Shown: positions 1-10,183, counted from the stretch's first letter. The stretch is DNA of 64,000 nucleotides from Pseudoips prasinana (GCA_951640165.1 OX621250.1:17571501-17635500), one strand, 5' to 3'. Program-made: numbers and translations. Notes: a model not told the origin generated them from the letters alone.

Positions 1-399
1 GACATTCAAGTAGGTACATACAACTAATTCCAGTTACCTTGAAGTGTTTTTAAACAATCAATTCTTGCTTGTACTTATTAAATAATATTTATCAAATTAT
101 TTTTAAAGGAACATGTTTATTAATCAGATATTTCTCACTATCTAAGCAAAGTCAACAAAACATATTATTTATACTCATAAAAATATATTTATATCTTCTG
201 ACAATAGAATAACAAACAAAACAATTAATAATCATCTTAAACAGTTTAGTTATAGGAACTTTTACAGCCACTGAGAAACATGTCTTACATATCTAAAAAT
301 CATGTACAGTAATTAACAAACTAACTGATATAAAAACATATCTTGCATAAAAAATCTCCTAACGCCAGTAACCATTAAGTTATACCTATTCAATCTTCT
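1..399. other. No feature seen
   Basis: AT-rich unique-looking sequence with no open frame, tRNA-like box or recognisable repeat. Confidence 0.4.
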
Positions 400-2668
400 T
401 GGCTGTGTGGTGACGGCCTAAGAATATCGACACCCCCTCTCATCCCGTGGGGGGACGTAAAAGTCGTCCCGTGGGAAATACATAAACCAGAGAACGGGCA
501 GCAGCGTTCTCCTGAGTACCATGTCCATCTTACTGTGATCGCCAACCCGTCTGCCAAGCGTGGCGATTATGGCAAATCCCCTCAAATGAAGGACCCAACC
601 AAACCGCGGCCCCCAGTCCCCGGCAGCCCTGCTATTCCCAACCGTGGTAACAGCCGTGGTTACGGCAGGGCAGGGGGTGCTAAGAATCCCCGGCAGATTC
701 CACGTTACTAAAAATGACGACCTCTGGCCCTGGCAACGTTTAACACACGTACACTGCGGTCCGACGAGAAGATAACCGAACTGGAGGAAGAACTGAGCAG
801 GTTACATTGGGATATTGTAGGATTATCTAAAGTCCGAAGAGAGGGGGAGGACTCGATAATACTGAAATCCGGAAACCTGCTCTATTACCGGGGGGGTGAC
901 CAACTATCCCAAGGTGGTGTCGGGTTCATAGTCCATAAGTCACTCGTGAACAACCTAGTGAAAATCGAGAGTGTGTCGACGAGGGTTGCGTACCTTATAC
1001 TCAGAATCACCAGGCGGTATTCGCTGAAGGTTATACAAGTATATGCACCCACTTCGACATACTCCGATGATGCAGTCGAGGTCATGTATGAGGACATTTC
1101 CAGAGCCATACATACCTCGGACTTCAACGCGAAGCTGGGCAAACGAATTGGTGAGGAGCTGAAAGTGGGTCAAATTGGAACCGGGGATCGGAACCCCCGA
1201 GGCCAGATGTTGGCTGACTTCATGGAGAAGGAGGGTCTCTTTATGATGAATTCCTTCTTCAGGAAGCCGGCACATCGTAAATGGACCTGGGTGAGCTACC
1301 CGATGGGAAAACTAGAAATGAGATAGACTTCATCCTGTCGACGAGGAAACAAGTATTCAATGATGTTTCTGTGATCAATGCGGTTAAGACCGGGAGCGAT
1401 CACAGACTGGTCAGAGGCTCATTGAACCTAAATGTCAAACTCAAGAGGTCCCGACTGATGAAGTCTACGCTCCGTCCCATACCGTTCCACCTCCAAAACC
1501 TCGAACCCTTTCAACTCGAACTTCAGAACCAATTCGAATGCGTAGCAGACTGTGAAGAAGTGGATACATACCACGACAGGTTTGTGGAAGCTGTCTATAC
1601 GGCCGGGTCTAACTTCTACAATACCCGCCGTACAAATGGAACCAAAAAGATCTTCGACCATACCCTACAGCTTATGGAAGAAAAGCGGAAAATGATTCTA
1701 ACATCCTCATGTGATGCTGCCAGATACAAGCAGCTCAACAGACAAATCTCAAAGTCTCTGACTCGCGACACACGCCAATTTAATACTATTAGTATTAAAG
1801 AGGCCATCGAGCGGAATAGAGGCTCTAAAGTGTTTGCAAGAGATGTCAAAACCTGAGTTGCTAGGAGAGATCGAGAAGTTCTACGGACAGTTGTACACGG
1901 CAACGCGACTTCCTGTCAATAGTCTTGCCTCAGATCCAACACTACACCCAATATATCCCGGACGTCAGCCTGTACGAGATTAGAATGGCTCTCAAACAAC
2001 TGAAAAACAACAATGCGCCAGGTGATGATGGAGTTACAGCTGAGATTCTGAAGGCGGGTGGTACACCGATCCTGCGGGCCCTTCAGAAGTTATTCAACTC
2101 CGTCATACTCGAAGGTCAAACGCCAAAAGCATGGCACAGGTATGAGGTGGTGATTTTCTTCAAAACGGGCGATAAAACCCTATTGAAGAATTACAGACTG
2201 CTGAGCCATGTATACAAGTTGTTTTCGAGAGTCATTACAAATCGTCTCGCACGAAGGTTTGACGACTTCCAGCCTCCCGAACAAGCCGGTTTCCGAAAAG
2301 GCTACAGTACCATAGACCACATACATATGCTGCGCAAGTTATACAGAAGACCGAGGAGTATAACCAGCCATTATGCTTAGCGTTTGTGGACTATGAGAAA
2401 GCCTTTGATTCTATCGAAACATGGGCCGTGCTGAGGTCTCTTCAAAGGTGCCAAATTGACTATCGGTATGTCAAGGTGTTAAAGTGTTTGTACGAAAACG
2501 CCACCATGTCAGTCCGACTTCAGGACCAGAACTCGAAACCTATTCAATTACAGCGAGGCGTGAGACAGGGAGACGTCATATCTCTGAAACTGTTCACCGC
2601 TGCATTGGAAGATGTTTTCAAGCTTCTGGACTGGGAAGGCTTTGGCATCAATGTCAATGGCGAGTACT
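400..2668 (+). mobile_element. Decayed RTE-type non-LTR retrotransposon
   Basis: A 5' leader (about 400-715) contains a segment at 540-585 that recurs at 7318-7380, and a segment at 455-530 that recurs at 31237-31420, 51440-51560 and 56527-56612. It is followed by an apurinic-type endonuclease region and a reverse transcriptase region in the order expected for RTE-clade elements. Both coding parts carry frameshifts. The element stops at the residues GINVNGEY, just before the YxDD catalytic box, so the 3' third is missing. No target-site duplication was found. RTE assignment rests on the motif pattern (GSDHRLVR, APGDDGVTAEIL, EQAGFRKGYSTIDHI, YEKAFDSIETW, GVRQGDVIS). Confidence 0.85.
730..1857 (+). 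pseudogene. RTE endonuclease domain, broken
   Basis: The frame is open from the CTG at 730 (LATFNTRTLRSDEKITEL) through 1326, although the first ATG lies only at 946, so the natural start is upstream and lost. Visible APE-type motifs are FNTRTL near the N-terminus, LSKVRR at 826-840, SDFNAKLG near 1120-1140 and, in another frame, GKTRNEIDFIL and GSDHRLVR at about 1305-1420. Three defects are visible. The LSxVRR motif has Lys (AAA at 829-831) where family members normally have the catalytic Glu. About nine codons seem to be missing before DFNAKLG. A frameshift near 1300 joins the two open frames 730-1326 and 1281-1856. The linker towards the RT continues to the stop at 1854-1856. This would be an inactive nuclease. 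Confidence 0.8.
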
Positions 2669-2670
2669 AG
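1858..2670 (+). pseudogene. RTE reverse transcriptase, truncated
   Basis: Encodes the fingers and early palm of a non-LTR reverse transcriptase. Motifs in order are LKQLKNNNAPGDDGVTAEIL, NYR followed directly by LLSHVYKLFSRVITNRL (the usual three residues between are missing), EQAGFRKGYSTIDHI, then after a frameshift near 2335 YEKAFDSIETW (first catalytic Asp) and GVRQGDVIS. Translation ends with GINVNGEY and a TAG at 2668-2670. The YxDD box, thumb and C-terminus are absent. Sequence beyond 2670 does not resemble the rest of an RTE, so the 3' part was deleted or replaced. Confidence 0.85.
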
Positions 2671-3519
2671 TAAGGGCTCTTTTTTGTAATAAATTTAAAG
2701 TTTTGCTTAGTTAAAAAGCCCTTATTGGTAATTGCGGGCTTCTTGACTAGCAATACGAAAATAATAACAGAAAAGGCCGTTATTTTGAAAATACGGCTTT
2801 TCATATTCAAAAACCAGAATTTGTGTCGTAGTTACGGCTAAAATGCTTATGATATATCTGGTCTAATACGAGTTACAACTTTGTTTGTAAGATCATAAGG
2901 TAGCATTTTCTTTGCTGATTCCAAATATGTTTATAACTCATTTTTGACAAAAATGTCAGTTACGGCCTTCTTTATTATGACGGCAGTACTGGTTTCTATT
3001 AAATTATATAATTAGTAAGTTAATAGCTCTAAGTAAAAAAAATAAAAAGTGTATAAATACAATAAGAATTTATAAAATATTTAAATATTTAAAAAATCGG
3101 TTTAATCTAGTTGTATGAAAAGTGAAGTGTCCCAATTTCATACCGTCCCAAACGATCGATTGTACTGGGTGAACTTCCGGATATTCTAGAATCACTTAAA
3201 TGTATTTATTACGAAATAAAAGACCCCAATTAATTTATAAATAAATCTTTAGTCCTATAGAACAAATATATTTAATAAATAATTATTTTATTGTATCGCA
3301 TAAAAAGTTCCTTTTTAGTTTTCTTCTTTTGTGACCATAATTTTGGAAAATATCACCGCCGATTTGGTATAAATATGTTTTAGACTAGTGGCAGCATTAG
3401 CAAGATCGGCATTTATCTTGTTTAAGTTAAGATATTTCTTTTGCGTGCCGTGCGGGAACATTGAATGTTGCCGCCTGGTTGCTGGTCCGAAAAAAATCCT
3501 AACTTTGTTACCGTTGGGT
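2671..3519. other. Intergenic, no gene seen
   Basis: AT-rich. A loose inverted pair (AAGGGCTC near 2674 and AAGCCCTTA near 2718) follows the truncated RTE directly. Nothing else is recognisable. Confidence 0.35.
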
Positions 3520-3567
3520 AAATTGGAGGTTAGCTCTGATTGTTGAATCAGAGCTAACCTCCAATTT
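3520..3567. repeat. Perfect 22-bp inverted repeat
   Basis: Arms 3520-3541 and 3546-3567 are perfectly complementary around a 4-base loop GTTG. As RNA or single-stranded DNA it would form a strong hairpin. It could be a minimal foldback element; no U-tract or gene nearby suggests a terminator role. Confidence 0.85.
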
Positions 3568-4005
3568 TATATTTTATTTCTCCTCGAGTACCATTAAAGC
3601 TCCTAATCTTGATTTCGAAAGTCAAATCATAAACGAGTACTAGCTAGAGTTGTGCGCGTAAACAATTTTAATAATTTTTGTAACCTTAATTCGTTACCTC
3701 TTTTTTTGTTACTCTTGAGTGGTAACGTATAAATGGAAAAGTGAATAACAAAATAGGAAATTGTTAGGCAGAGTATTGACTGCCTGATTTTGAGTATAAT
3801 TATGGCGATGTAATTTTATCAGTTTTAATAAAATTAAATATTATATTTAATAAATTTATAGTAATGTGCGAAAATGAACGGGAGCTTGGTGCATTTATTT
3901 TCTGTTGTTTTGATATAAAGCTGTTTTTTAAGAATAACATTAGTCATGAATTATTACCATACTATTTCCTTCACACGGCCACTTAGATAGCTTTTAACCT
4001 AACCT

Positions 4006-4040
4006 AACTCCCAGGGACTTGTAGCTAGTCCCTGGGAGTT
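4006..4040. repeat. 14-bp inverted repeat
   Basis: AACTCCCAGGGACT at 4006-4019 is the exact reverse complement of 4027-4040, with a 7-base loop. Function unknown. Confidence 0.8.
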
Positions 4041-4212
4041 AAGACTATTTATTTCTCATAGGATATCAGATAAATAACCAAAATTGGACATTATATTTTA
4101 CACAGTGGTGGGCCATATATGCCTGTATTTTCATATAATTATTTTCGCTGCTGTTTGAAATTATATTTACAATTATGACAATATTTAACTTGTACCAATG
4201 TGCCTGCTTATC

Positions 4213-4450
4213 TGTACTAATATTATAAAGCTGAAGAGATTGTAAGTTTGTTTGGTTGGACTCGCTAATCTCAGGACCTACCCAAAGAAAGTCTTTCAGT
4301 TTTATGGACAGGCTGTGTGCTATGGCTTTCAGTTCTGATAAATGGGCTATGTAACATCACACTACGACCATCATAATCATCATCTGCCTAGCCTTTTTCC
4401 GACTAAATTGGGGTCGGTTACTACACTACGAGCAATAGAAGCTAAAAGAG
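4213..4450 (+). repeat. Lepidopteran dispersed repeat, split by insertion
   Basis: Begins ACTAATATTATAAAGCTGAA and continues through CGCTAATCTCAGGACCTAC to AATGGGCTATGTAACATCAC, a dispersed repeat I recognise from moths and butterflies. It resumes after 4422 as ACACTACGAGCAATAGAAG. The break is a 55-bp insertion described separately. Confidence 0.7.
4368..4422 (-). mobile_element. Short retroposed CTGCCTAGCC repeat
   Basis: A 55-bp piece carrying CTGCCTAGCCTTTTTCC and GGGGTCGG, with a (TCA)n stretch at its left end, is flanked by an identical 9-bp direct repeat ACACTACGA at 4359-4367 and 4423-4431. The flanking duplication and simple-repeat tail are typical of target-primed retroposition with the element on the minus strand. 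Confidence 0.75.
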
Positions 4451-4639
4451 TGAAGTTGCGGGGAAAGGAAGTTTTTCTTGAAGTTTTTGTACTGTGTTGA
4501 AAGTTTTAGACAGAACGACGTCTGCAGGTTCAGCCATTTTATTTAAAAATGCATTGTAAGTGATCTTGCATGGTAAGTGAAAGACAAGGTGTAATTTTAC
4601 AGCTCCGATTCAAATATAACACTAACCCTGGCTGAAAAA

Positions 4640-4747
4640 ATGAGGCGGTACTTGGAAAGATTTCAAGAAACCCCTGAAAAGATTGAAGAGCAGAGGAAAA
4701 AGAACTTAGAAAGAATAAACTCAAAATACACCTCCAAAAAAAGTTAA
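4640..4747 (+). other. Short Lys/Glu-rich open frame, unassigned
   Basis: ATG at 4640 opens 35 codons (MRRYLERFQETPEKIEEQRK and onward) ending in TAA. The composition is charged and helix-prone. It may be a relic of a transposon protein or chance; no family was recognised and no promoter is evident. Confidence 0.15.
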
Positions 4748-5716
4748 GAAAACTAATATAGAGATTATTATTATAGAAAACGAATAAAAAAATAAAAATA
4801 ATAAACATTTACAAATATATGTATAGAGATTGATTGAGAGTAATATTCACGCTAACAATGTATAGTCCTAGAATTTTTAAAAACCTTTAAACTATCTAAT
4901 CGGTCAGTGTTTATTATTATTAGATTATTACGAAATATAAATGTTTCCTGACAGAGGTTCCTCTATCAATATATTTAAGTCAAATATAATTATTTGCACA
5001 ATTGTGAAGTCTAGGCTTAAGAAATCCTATTTTGTTTCCAGATTTCTATTTTTGTTACTGTCCCATAAAAGCAGACGCATATTTCTTTTCTTTATTTATA
5101 TATTTTTAACATAAATACATTTTTGTGATAAAAACTAATATATATGGTTAGTTTTTTCATTATGTATATATACACACGTTTAATACAAAATAAAGGAGGG
5201 ACAATAATGTAAAGTTAAACAAGAGTTGTGGCCGAATAGTAACGTAAAGGAAATAATACCGCCTTTAATTTAAGATTTATATATTAATATAGAGTGATTG
5301 ACTGAAAAACAAGCAGAATGTTGTTTTATTATCACATTTAATTCAATAAATATTCCGGTAATTGGTTTCTACATTAAATTTACGTAAACGAATGAAGGTA
5401 ACCAAATAAGAATTTTTCTCCACCTTGGGTCTGTTTTTATCGATTTTGCTATTTATTTACGTTTTAAATCTCAAAACAAACCTTATATTACTAATCTTTA
5501 GGTATTTACCCATAGCCTAAAATAAAGAAATCAAGTATATTTCAATATTTTAATTTCTGCATAATTTCTGAGAAATGGTACAATTTTTTTGAGAAACGCT
5601 CATGTACAAATAATCATATTTTTTATTTTATATAAGTGTAGATTAAACAATATAAGAAATACCCCTACGCCTAACTAACAACGTTGCATGTGTTCTGAAT
5701 GGGCTTATATAATAAA
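4748..5716. other. Intergenic, no gene seen
   Basis: Very AT-rich, with runs of TATATA near 5135-5175. No coding frame or known repeat was recognised. Confidence 0.35.
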
Positions 5717-5995
5717 AAACCGGCCAAGTGCGAGTCGGACTCGCGCACGAAGGGTTCCGTACGATTATCTATAAAAACGAGCACATATTCACGTTTGTTG
5801 TATGGGAACGGCCTTAAATATTTTACTTTATTTTTTTAGTATTTTTTTTGTAGCGGCAACAGATATACATCATCTGTGAAGATTTCAACTGTCAAACTAT
5901 CACGGTTCATGAGATACAGCCTGGTGATAGACGGACAGACAGACAGCGAAGTCTTAGTAAGTCTTACTATTACACTTTGAGTACGGAACCCTAAA
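5717..5995 (+). repeat. CCGGCCAAGTGCGAGTCGG dispersed repeat
   Basis: Starts at CCGGCCAAGTGCGAGTCGG and ends at GTACGGAACCCTAAAAA, with AGACGGACAGACAGACAG inside. This is one of the most abundant dispersed repeats of Lepidoptera. A diverged opposite-strand copy lies at 56044-56215. Confidence 0.85.
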
Positions 5996-6194
5996 AAGTA
6001 ATTATTATTAATTTCATTATTCTAATGCCTATCAAAACTATCAATATCTAGCAGGTCAATTTTCATAAGTACTTTATGAAATATAGTTAAATAAAAAGTT
6101 TATGAAATCGTACTCAAACTAAAAAAAGCTCAACTCAAAAAAAACAGTGTACGATTTCAATATCTCGTATTCCCTATAATAAAGGTACTCGTAC

Positions 6195-6405
6195 CTAATT
6201 TATAAAAGTTAGTACAAAATGAAGATTAATAGGTATAGGAAGATAGGCCGGGTCCGGTAGCTTTTAATTTTCAATTAATCTTGAATACTTTTACGGCCCA
6301 ATATTTTAGGGCGCGGTACATACAAGACCAATATGTTTCTTAATGAAACAATGTTGACGATAGCATCTCATATTTGACGAAAGATGTTGATTAATAATGT
6401 GTTTT
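6195..6405 (+). repeat. Left member of inverted pair (with 8425-8626)
   Basis: The first 120 bases (through GGCCCAATATTTTAGGGCGCGG) are closely matched, in reverse complement, by 8506-8626. Weaker similarity continues to about 6405. Both contain GGCCGGGTCCGGT. They are either two copies of a short interspersed repeat in opposite orientation or the ends of a larger unit. Confidence 0.7.
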
Positions 6406-6504
6406 TTTTTAATTATAATAATAATAATAATGTTTTATTTCTCACCACAATATAAGGTACATTTTATAGTTAGTATTTGAGTGAATATGTGCTGTGTGGG
6501 TGTG

Positions 6505-6560
6505 TTGGAGGTGCGTGTTTGTGTGTGTGTGTGTGTGTGTATGCGTGTGTATGTGTGGGA
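6505..6560. repeat. (TG)n microsatellite
   Basis: An impure GTGTGT run in the 3' UTR of LINE copy A. Other copies of the family carry an equivalent (CA/TG)n tract at the same relative place. Confidence 0.85.
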
Positions 6561-6668
6561 AGGCTGATATTAGGAAATATGAGTGTGTGCTAATAATGGG
6601 TTGGGAGGACAGGATGTATTTAACAGCATGAAGTTAATTTTATGCTAATTTATAAGTCAACCAGCAAA

Positions 6669-6895
6669 TTATACCGGGGCAGCAAGAAGTTTTTCTGTGT
6701 CGTCATAGTTTAACTCCTGAAGCCAGTTCCTAACCTTCGTTTTGCACTGATTACTAAGTCTATAAACAGAGAGCTGCTTATTTACGTTATTGTATAAGTA
6801 TCGTCCCAAGTGGCAAAAGAAGCGTTTAGAGAAAATTGTAGTGAGCTTTTGTTGGTGGTCTACGGGATCAAATCGTCTTTTACCATGTGATAGTA
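6669..6895 (-). pseudogene. Non-LTR reverse transcriptase C-terminus
   Basis: Reading from 6895 down, the frame gives HGKRRFDPVDHQQKLTTIFS and onward to VRNWLQELNYDDTEKLLAAP, then stop TAA at 6669-6671. The closing motif NWLxxLxYDDTEKLL matches the C-terminal end of jockey/CR1-like ORF2 proteins. The equivalent end in the copy at 10297-10362 is NWLSKLDYAETENI. The RT palm is absent. Confidence 0.75.
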
Positions 6896-6954
6896 AGGGG
6901 TTGAAGGTCAGGAATCAGGAATTGTACTAAATATATAACATAATACATTCCTTA

Positions 6955-7125
6955 ATAATAACATTAATAATTTGATGTTGTGTTTCTGCGTATGAATAAG
7001 GTCTCCAGAGTTTATCGGGATGGAGGGAAGGGTCAGAACACTTTTTACTGATATTTTTAAAGGCCGGTAACGCACCTGGGACACCTCTGATGGTGTACAT
7101 GGGTGGCGGTGATCTTCTTAAATAA
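6955..7125 (+). repeat. AAGGCCGGCAACGCA repeat, diverged
   Basis: Contains TGTTTCTGCGTATGAATAAG, AAAGGCCGGTAACGCACC and GGTGTACATGGGTGGCGGTG. It aligns with the better copy at 21420-21645. Confidence 0.65.
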
Positions 7126-7317
7126 AAGAAAACAGAATGTAAAAATCAATGATAAATCGGTTAAAAATTAAATTAGTATTTCATTTCAGATTTAGTTTAG
7201 CCAATCAACTCGCAAATAAAAATATAATACTCCACAAAAGGGCGATATTTGTGATGTGAGATCTTTTTTTTGTTATTGCTTTTTGTTAAACGATTTTGAT
7301 AATTCTATTTTATTCAA

Positions 7318-7480
7318 TAGGGGATGCCTGATCGCGAATCCGTCTCCCAAGTGTGGCGATTATGACATATTGCCCGTTCTGGAGAAGCTTTTGTCCAGCG
7401 ATCGTCGTCATTCGGCTTACATGATGAGGGAATGCTTGCTAAATGGTCCACATACATTTTGTTCAAATCGGTGATTATAC
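7318..7480 (+). mobile_element. RTE 5' leader fragment
   Basis: Bases 7332-7375 match 541-585 of the RTE element (CGTCTSCCAAGYGTGGCGAT core), so this is a 5' fragment of the same family. The remainder of the 72-codon open frame here has no recognisable domain. Confidence 0.55.
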
Positions 7481-7579
7481 ATTGATTGGTTGAAGTCGGT
7501 TGTATATTTTTAAAACAATCATTGTGACACATGCATTGTATTGAGTCATGAAATTGTATCTTTAATTATTATTTTTATA

Positions 7580-7773
7580 AATTTAATCTCTAATTTCCGA
7601 CAAACCATCAGATTTTTTATTTAGCCATATAACTACATTTTAAGCACCATTTCTGGTCGCAATTTTCTTGTACTAACGACAAGTAGAAAATTGCGACCAG
7701 ATATGGTGTTTAAAATGTAGTTATATGGCTAAATAAAAAATCTGATGGTTTGTCGGAAATTAGAGATTAAATT
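7580..7773. mobile_element. 194-bp foldback MITE
   Basis: Arms 7580-7667 and 7686-7773 are reverse complements with only a few mismatches around an 18-base loop. The ends read AATTTAATCTCTAATTTCCG. There is no coding capacity, so it is a non-autonomous DNA element; the TSD is ambiguous because the flanks are A/T-rich. Confidence 0.8.
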
Positions 7774-8424
7774 GGCTCTCTTCTCTGTATTCTAAGAATG
7801 ATTGTATCTGCCACAAATATGTATAAACTGCCTAAAATAAATGGATGATTCAAAAGGCGAAAAACTAGCTAGGCATAGCATAATTTTTTGTAATAAATGG
7901 TAACTGAATAAAATAATATCGGTTTAGTTATGGAGGATAAAATAGGCTTCGCATTTGTCCCTTGTAGTATTGTTTCCTTTTTACACGTTTACGCGGAGAG
8001 CGAGACAGTCATAACAGTAAAGCTTCCTCTTAAATCAATCTTTACAAAGGGCTAACTAAATTTAGGAGTGTGATCCTAAATTATAAAAAAGTAGGTGTAA
8101 TGAAAATTTAATTAATTTAGTTACAATGTTTAATGAAGTCCAAGAGCGGCCTGAGGCTTCGAATTAAGTAATTTTTAATTCATTACAATTTCTTCCAATT
8201 AAAATTGTTACACTTATAGAACTATTGCAGATAATATTATTTAGCAGACCAATACCAGACCATTTCAGGCATTATGAATAGGTTTCAATATCGCGTGTTT
8301 ATTAGTAACATGATTTTTTCACCCCATTTTTGACGAATAATTATTCTGGTTTTGGCTTTTTGCTTATTTGAGAGATAAAGGAGAAAGACGACCAAAACTA
8401 AGTGGCATTAAGCATGTTGCTTAG
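7774..8424. other. Intergenic, no gene seen
   Basis: AT-rich sequence without recognisable coding frame or repeat. Confidence 0.35.
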
Positions 8425-8626
8425 TTTTAGACGCATCATTAATTATGTGAAAAATATAAGTCACCATTTTCTCTCTTCAACCTTTTTTCATTAAGAAAAA
8501 TATTGACCGCGCCTTAAAATATTGGGCCGTAATAGTATTACAGATTAATTGATAATTAAAAGCCACCGGACCCGGCCATGTTCCTTTACCTATTAATCTT
8601 CATTTCGTACTAACTTTTATAAATTA
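8425..8626 (-). repeat. Right member of inverted pair (with 6195-6405)
   Basis: Reverse complement of 6195-6405; the best part is 8506-8626. Its outer edge abuts the (ATA)n tail of LINE copy B at 8627. Confidence 0.7.
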
Positions 8627-8876
8627 TAATAATAATAGAACATTTATTTCTCTCATTTAGCTTCTTAAACATAGTTACAATTTGATATGTTAGATTTAAA
8701 CCTTTGTCAGAGCTGGGTTCAAGACCTGTATGACAGATCTCCAGACAATCATCCTCTTAAATTACTTAACTTAATGCGGCTATTAGTAAATTCAAAACGG
8801 AATGATCATTGTATTGGTATTGAGAGGAAAACTGATAATAGAAAGTGAATTGTGTATATTATAGCTCTTAATAATA

Positions 8877-10158
8877 GGTCTTTACCTATGAAATTGCCGT
8901 TTTGTATGAAAAAATTTAAACGAATTTTTTTCATGAATTTTTTTATTTGTATTAATCGAAGTAATCACCCATGCAATCAATGCATCTTTGCCATCGCAGT
9001 GGCAGTTTATTGATGCCCTTCTTAAAGAAATCAGCTGGACGGGAGGCAACAAATTCTTCAAAGGCATTTTGTACTGCCTCTCGGGTATTGAATTTTTTTC
9101 CCGCCAAGAAGTTATCCAAATTCTGGAAAAAGTAGTAGTCTGTAGGCGCAAGGTCTGGTGAGTAGGGCGGATGACGGAGAGCTTCCAACCCCAGTTCTTG
9201 CAACTTGGAGACCGTCTGCTGTGCAGTATGAGGTCGCGCGTTGTCGTGCAGGAGCAGCGGAGACGAGCGATTGACCAATGCTGGTTGGAGATGCGCCAGC
9301 TTCTCCATCATTGTGCTCAGTTCTTCACAGTACACATCTGCAGTAATGCTCACCCCGTTTGGTAAGAAGCTGTGATGAATCACACCGGCGCTAGACCACC
9401 AAACAGTGACCATCACTTTTCTAGGGGTAAGTTTTCGTTTAGGGCATTGTTTAGGTGCTGAACCAGGATCCAACCAACTTGCTGAGCGCTTGCGGTTATC
9501 AAACAGAATCCATTTTTCATCGCAGGTAACAATGCGGTTCAATATTCCTTCATTTGTGTGTCTGTTGAGCAGTGCAAGGCACGTCTCGACGCGTACTTCG
9601 CGCTGGCGATCATTGAGTTCGTGGGGCACCCATTTGTCAAGCTTTTTTACCTTGCCAATTTGACGCAAATGGACCAATATTGTTTTGACGCTAACGTCGA
9701 AAGCTGCTGCTAATTCAGCCGTAGATTGTGTATCATCAGCTTCCACAACCGCCTTTAATTCGTCATTGTCGACCAAAGTCTTCGGACGACCGCGAGGTTC
9801 ATTTTTCAGGTCGAAATTTCCAGAACGGAAGCGAGCAAACCAATAACAGGTGGTGCGTTGGTTTGTAGTGTTAGCTCCGTAAACGTCGTTGATGTTGCGT
9901 GCCGCTTGTGCCGCGTTGCTGCCACGACGGTACTCATATTCCATAATTACTCGAATTTTTAACGTATCCATGATGACGAAAAAGATTGAAATGCGATGAA
10001 AATGTAACACTAATCAATAAAGAAATGACTACTTTTGGAAAAAAGAATCCATGTTTTTAAAATAAAATTAATTTGAAATTAGAATTCTTAGCCAAACAAA
10101 AATTATTTTGATTTGAAATGGCCAGTACTGCAGAACGGCAATTTCATAGGTAAAGACC
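8877..10158 (-). mobile_element. Complete mariner transposon
   Basis: 1282 bp. Terminal inverted repeats at 8877-8904 and 10131-10158 are identical for the first 25 bases (beginning GGTCTTTACCTATGAAATTG) with one mismatch in 28. The element is flanked on both sides by TA (8875-8876 and 10159-10160), the standard mariner target duplication. A single uninterrupted transposase gene fills it. Length, ends and gene together indicate an intact copy. Confidence 0.95.
8952..9971 (-). CDS. Mariner transposase (DD34D)
   Basis: 339-codon frame from the ATG at 9971 to TAA at 8952-8954. An in-frame ATG 13 codons upstream (10010) would give 352 residues, but the start MDTLKIRVIMEYEYRRG fits the family N-terminus better. 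It catalyses cut-and-paste transposition by binding the terminal repeats. Visible features are an N-terminal paired helix-turn-helix DNA-binding region with a GRPK linker near residues 60-65, WVPHEL near 114-119, and the catalytic triad Asp151 (TCDEKW), Asp243 (LLHDNARPH) and Asp278 (YSPDLAPTDY), with exactly 34 residues between the last two. The sequence looks closest to the cecropia/Hsmar1-type mariners. There are no frameshifts, stops or missing catalytic residues. Roughly 160 bp of leader separate it from the right terminal repeat. Confidence 0.95.
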   Translation of the reverse strand: MDTLKIRVIMEYEYRRGSNAAQAARNINDVYGANTTNQRTTCYWFARFRSGNFDLKNEPRGRPKTLVDNDELKAVVEADDTQSTAELAAAFDVSVKTILVHLRQIGKVKKLDKWVPHELNDRQREVRVETCLALLNRHTNEGILNRIVTCDEKWILFDNRKRSASWLDPGSAPKQCPKRKLTPRKVMVTVWWSSAGVIHHSFLPNGVSITADVYCEELSTMMEKLAHLQPALVNRSSPLLLHDNARPHTAQQTVSKLQELGLEALRHPPYSPDLAPTDYYFFQNLDNFLAGKKFNTREAVQNAFEEFVASRPADFFKKGINKLPLRWQRCIDCMGDYFD

Positions 10159-10183
10159 TAATATTAACAAGTAGTATGTATGT

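Larger units (their letters stand above)
6407..6920 (-). mobile_element. LINE copy A, 3' end only
   Basis: Minus-strand 5'-truncated non-LTR retrotransposon. It contains the last ~75 codons of the reverse transcriptase ORF, a (CA)n-rich 3' UTR and an (ATT)n tail at 6410-6432. Related tails lie at 8627-10362 and 10371-11028, and in the composite element at 26336-28925. Confidence 0.75.

Noticed and set aside
885..1275. Minus-strand frames over the RTE endonuclease
   Set aside because: Shadows of the plus-strand endonuclease reading frame.
9171..9663. Open frames on the plus strand inside the mariner
   Set aside because: They are antisense shadows of the transposase gene and have no family resemblance.
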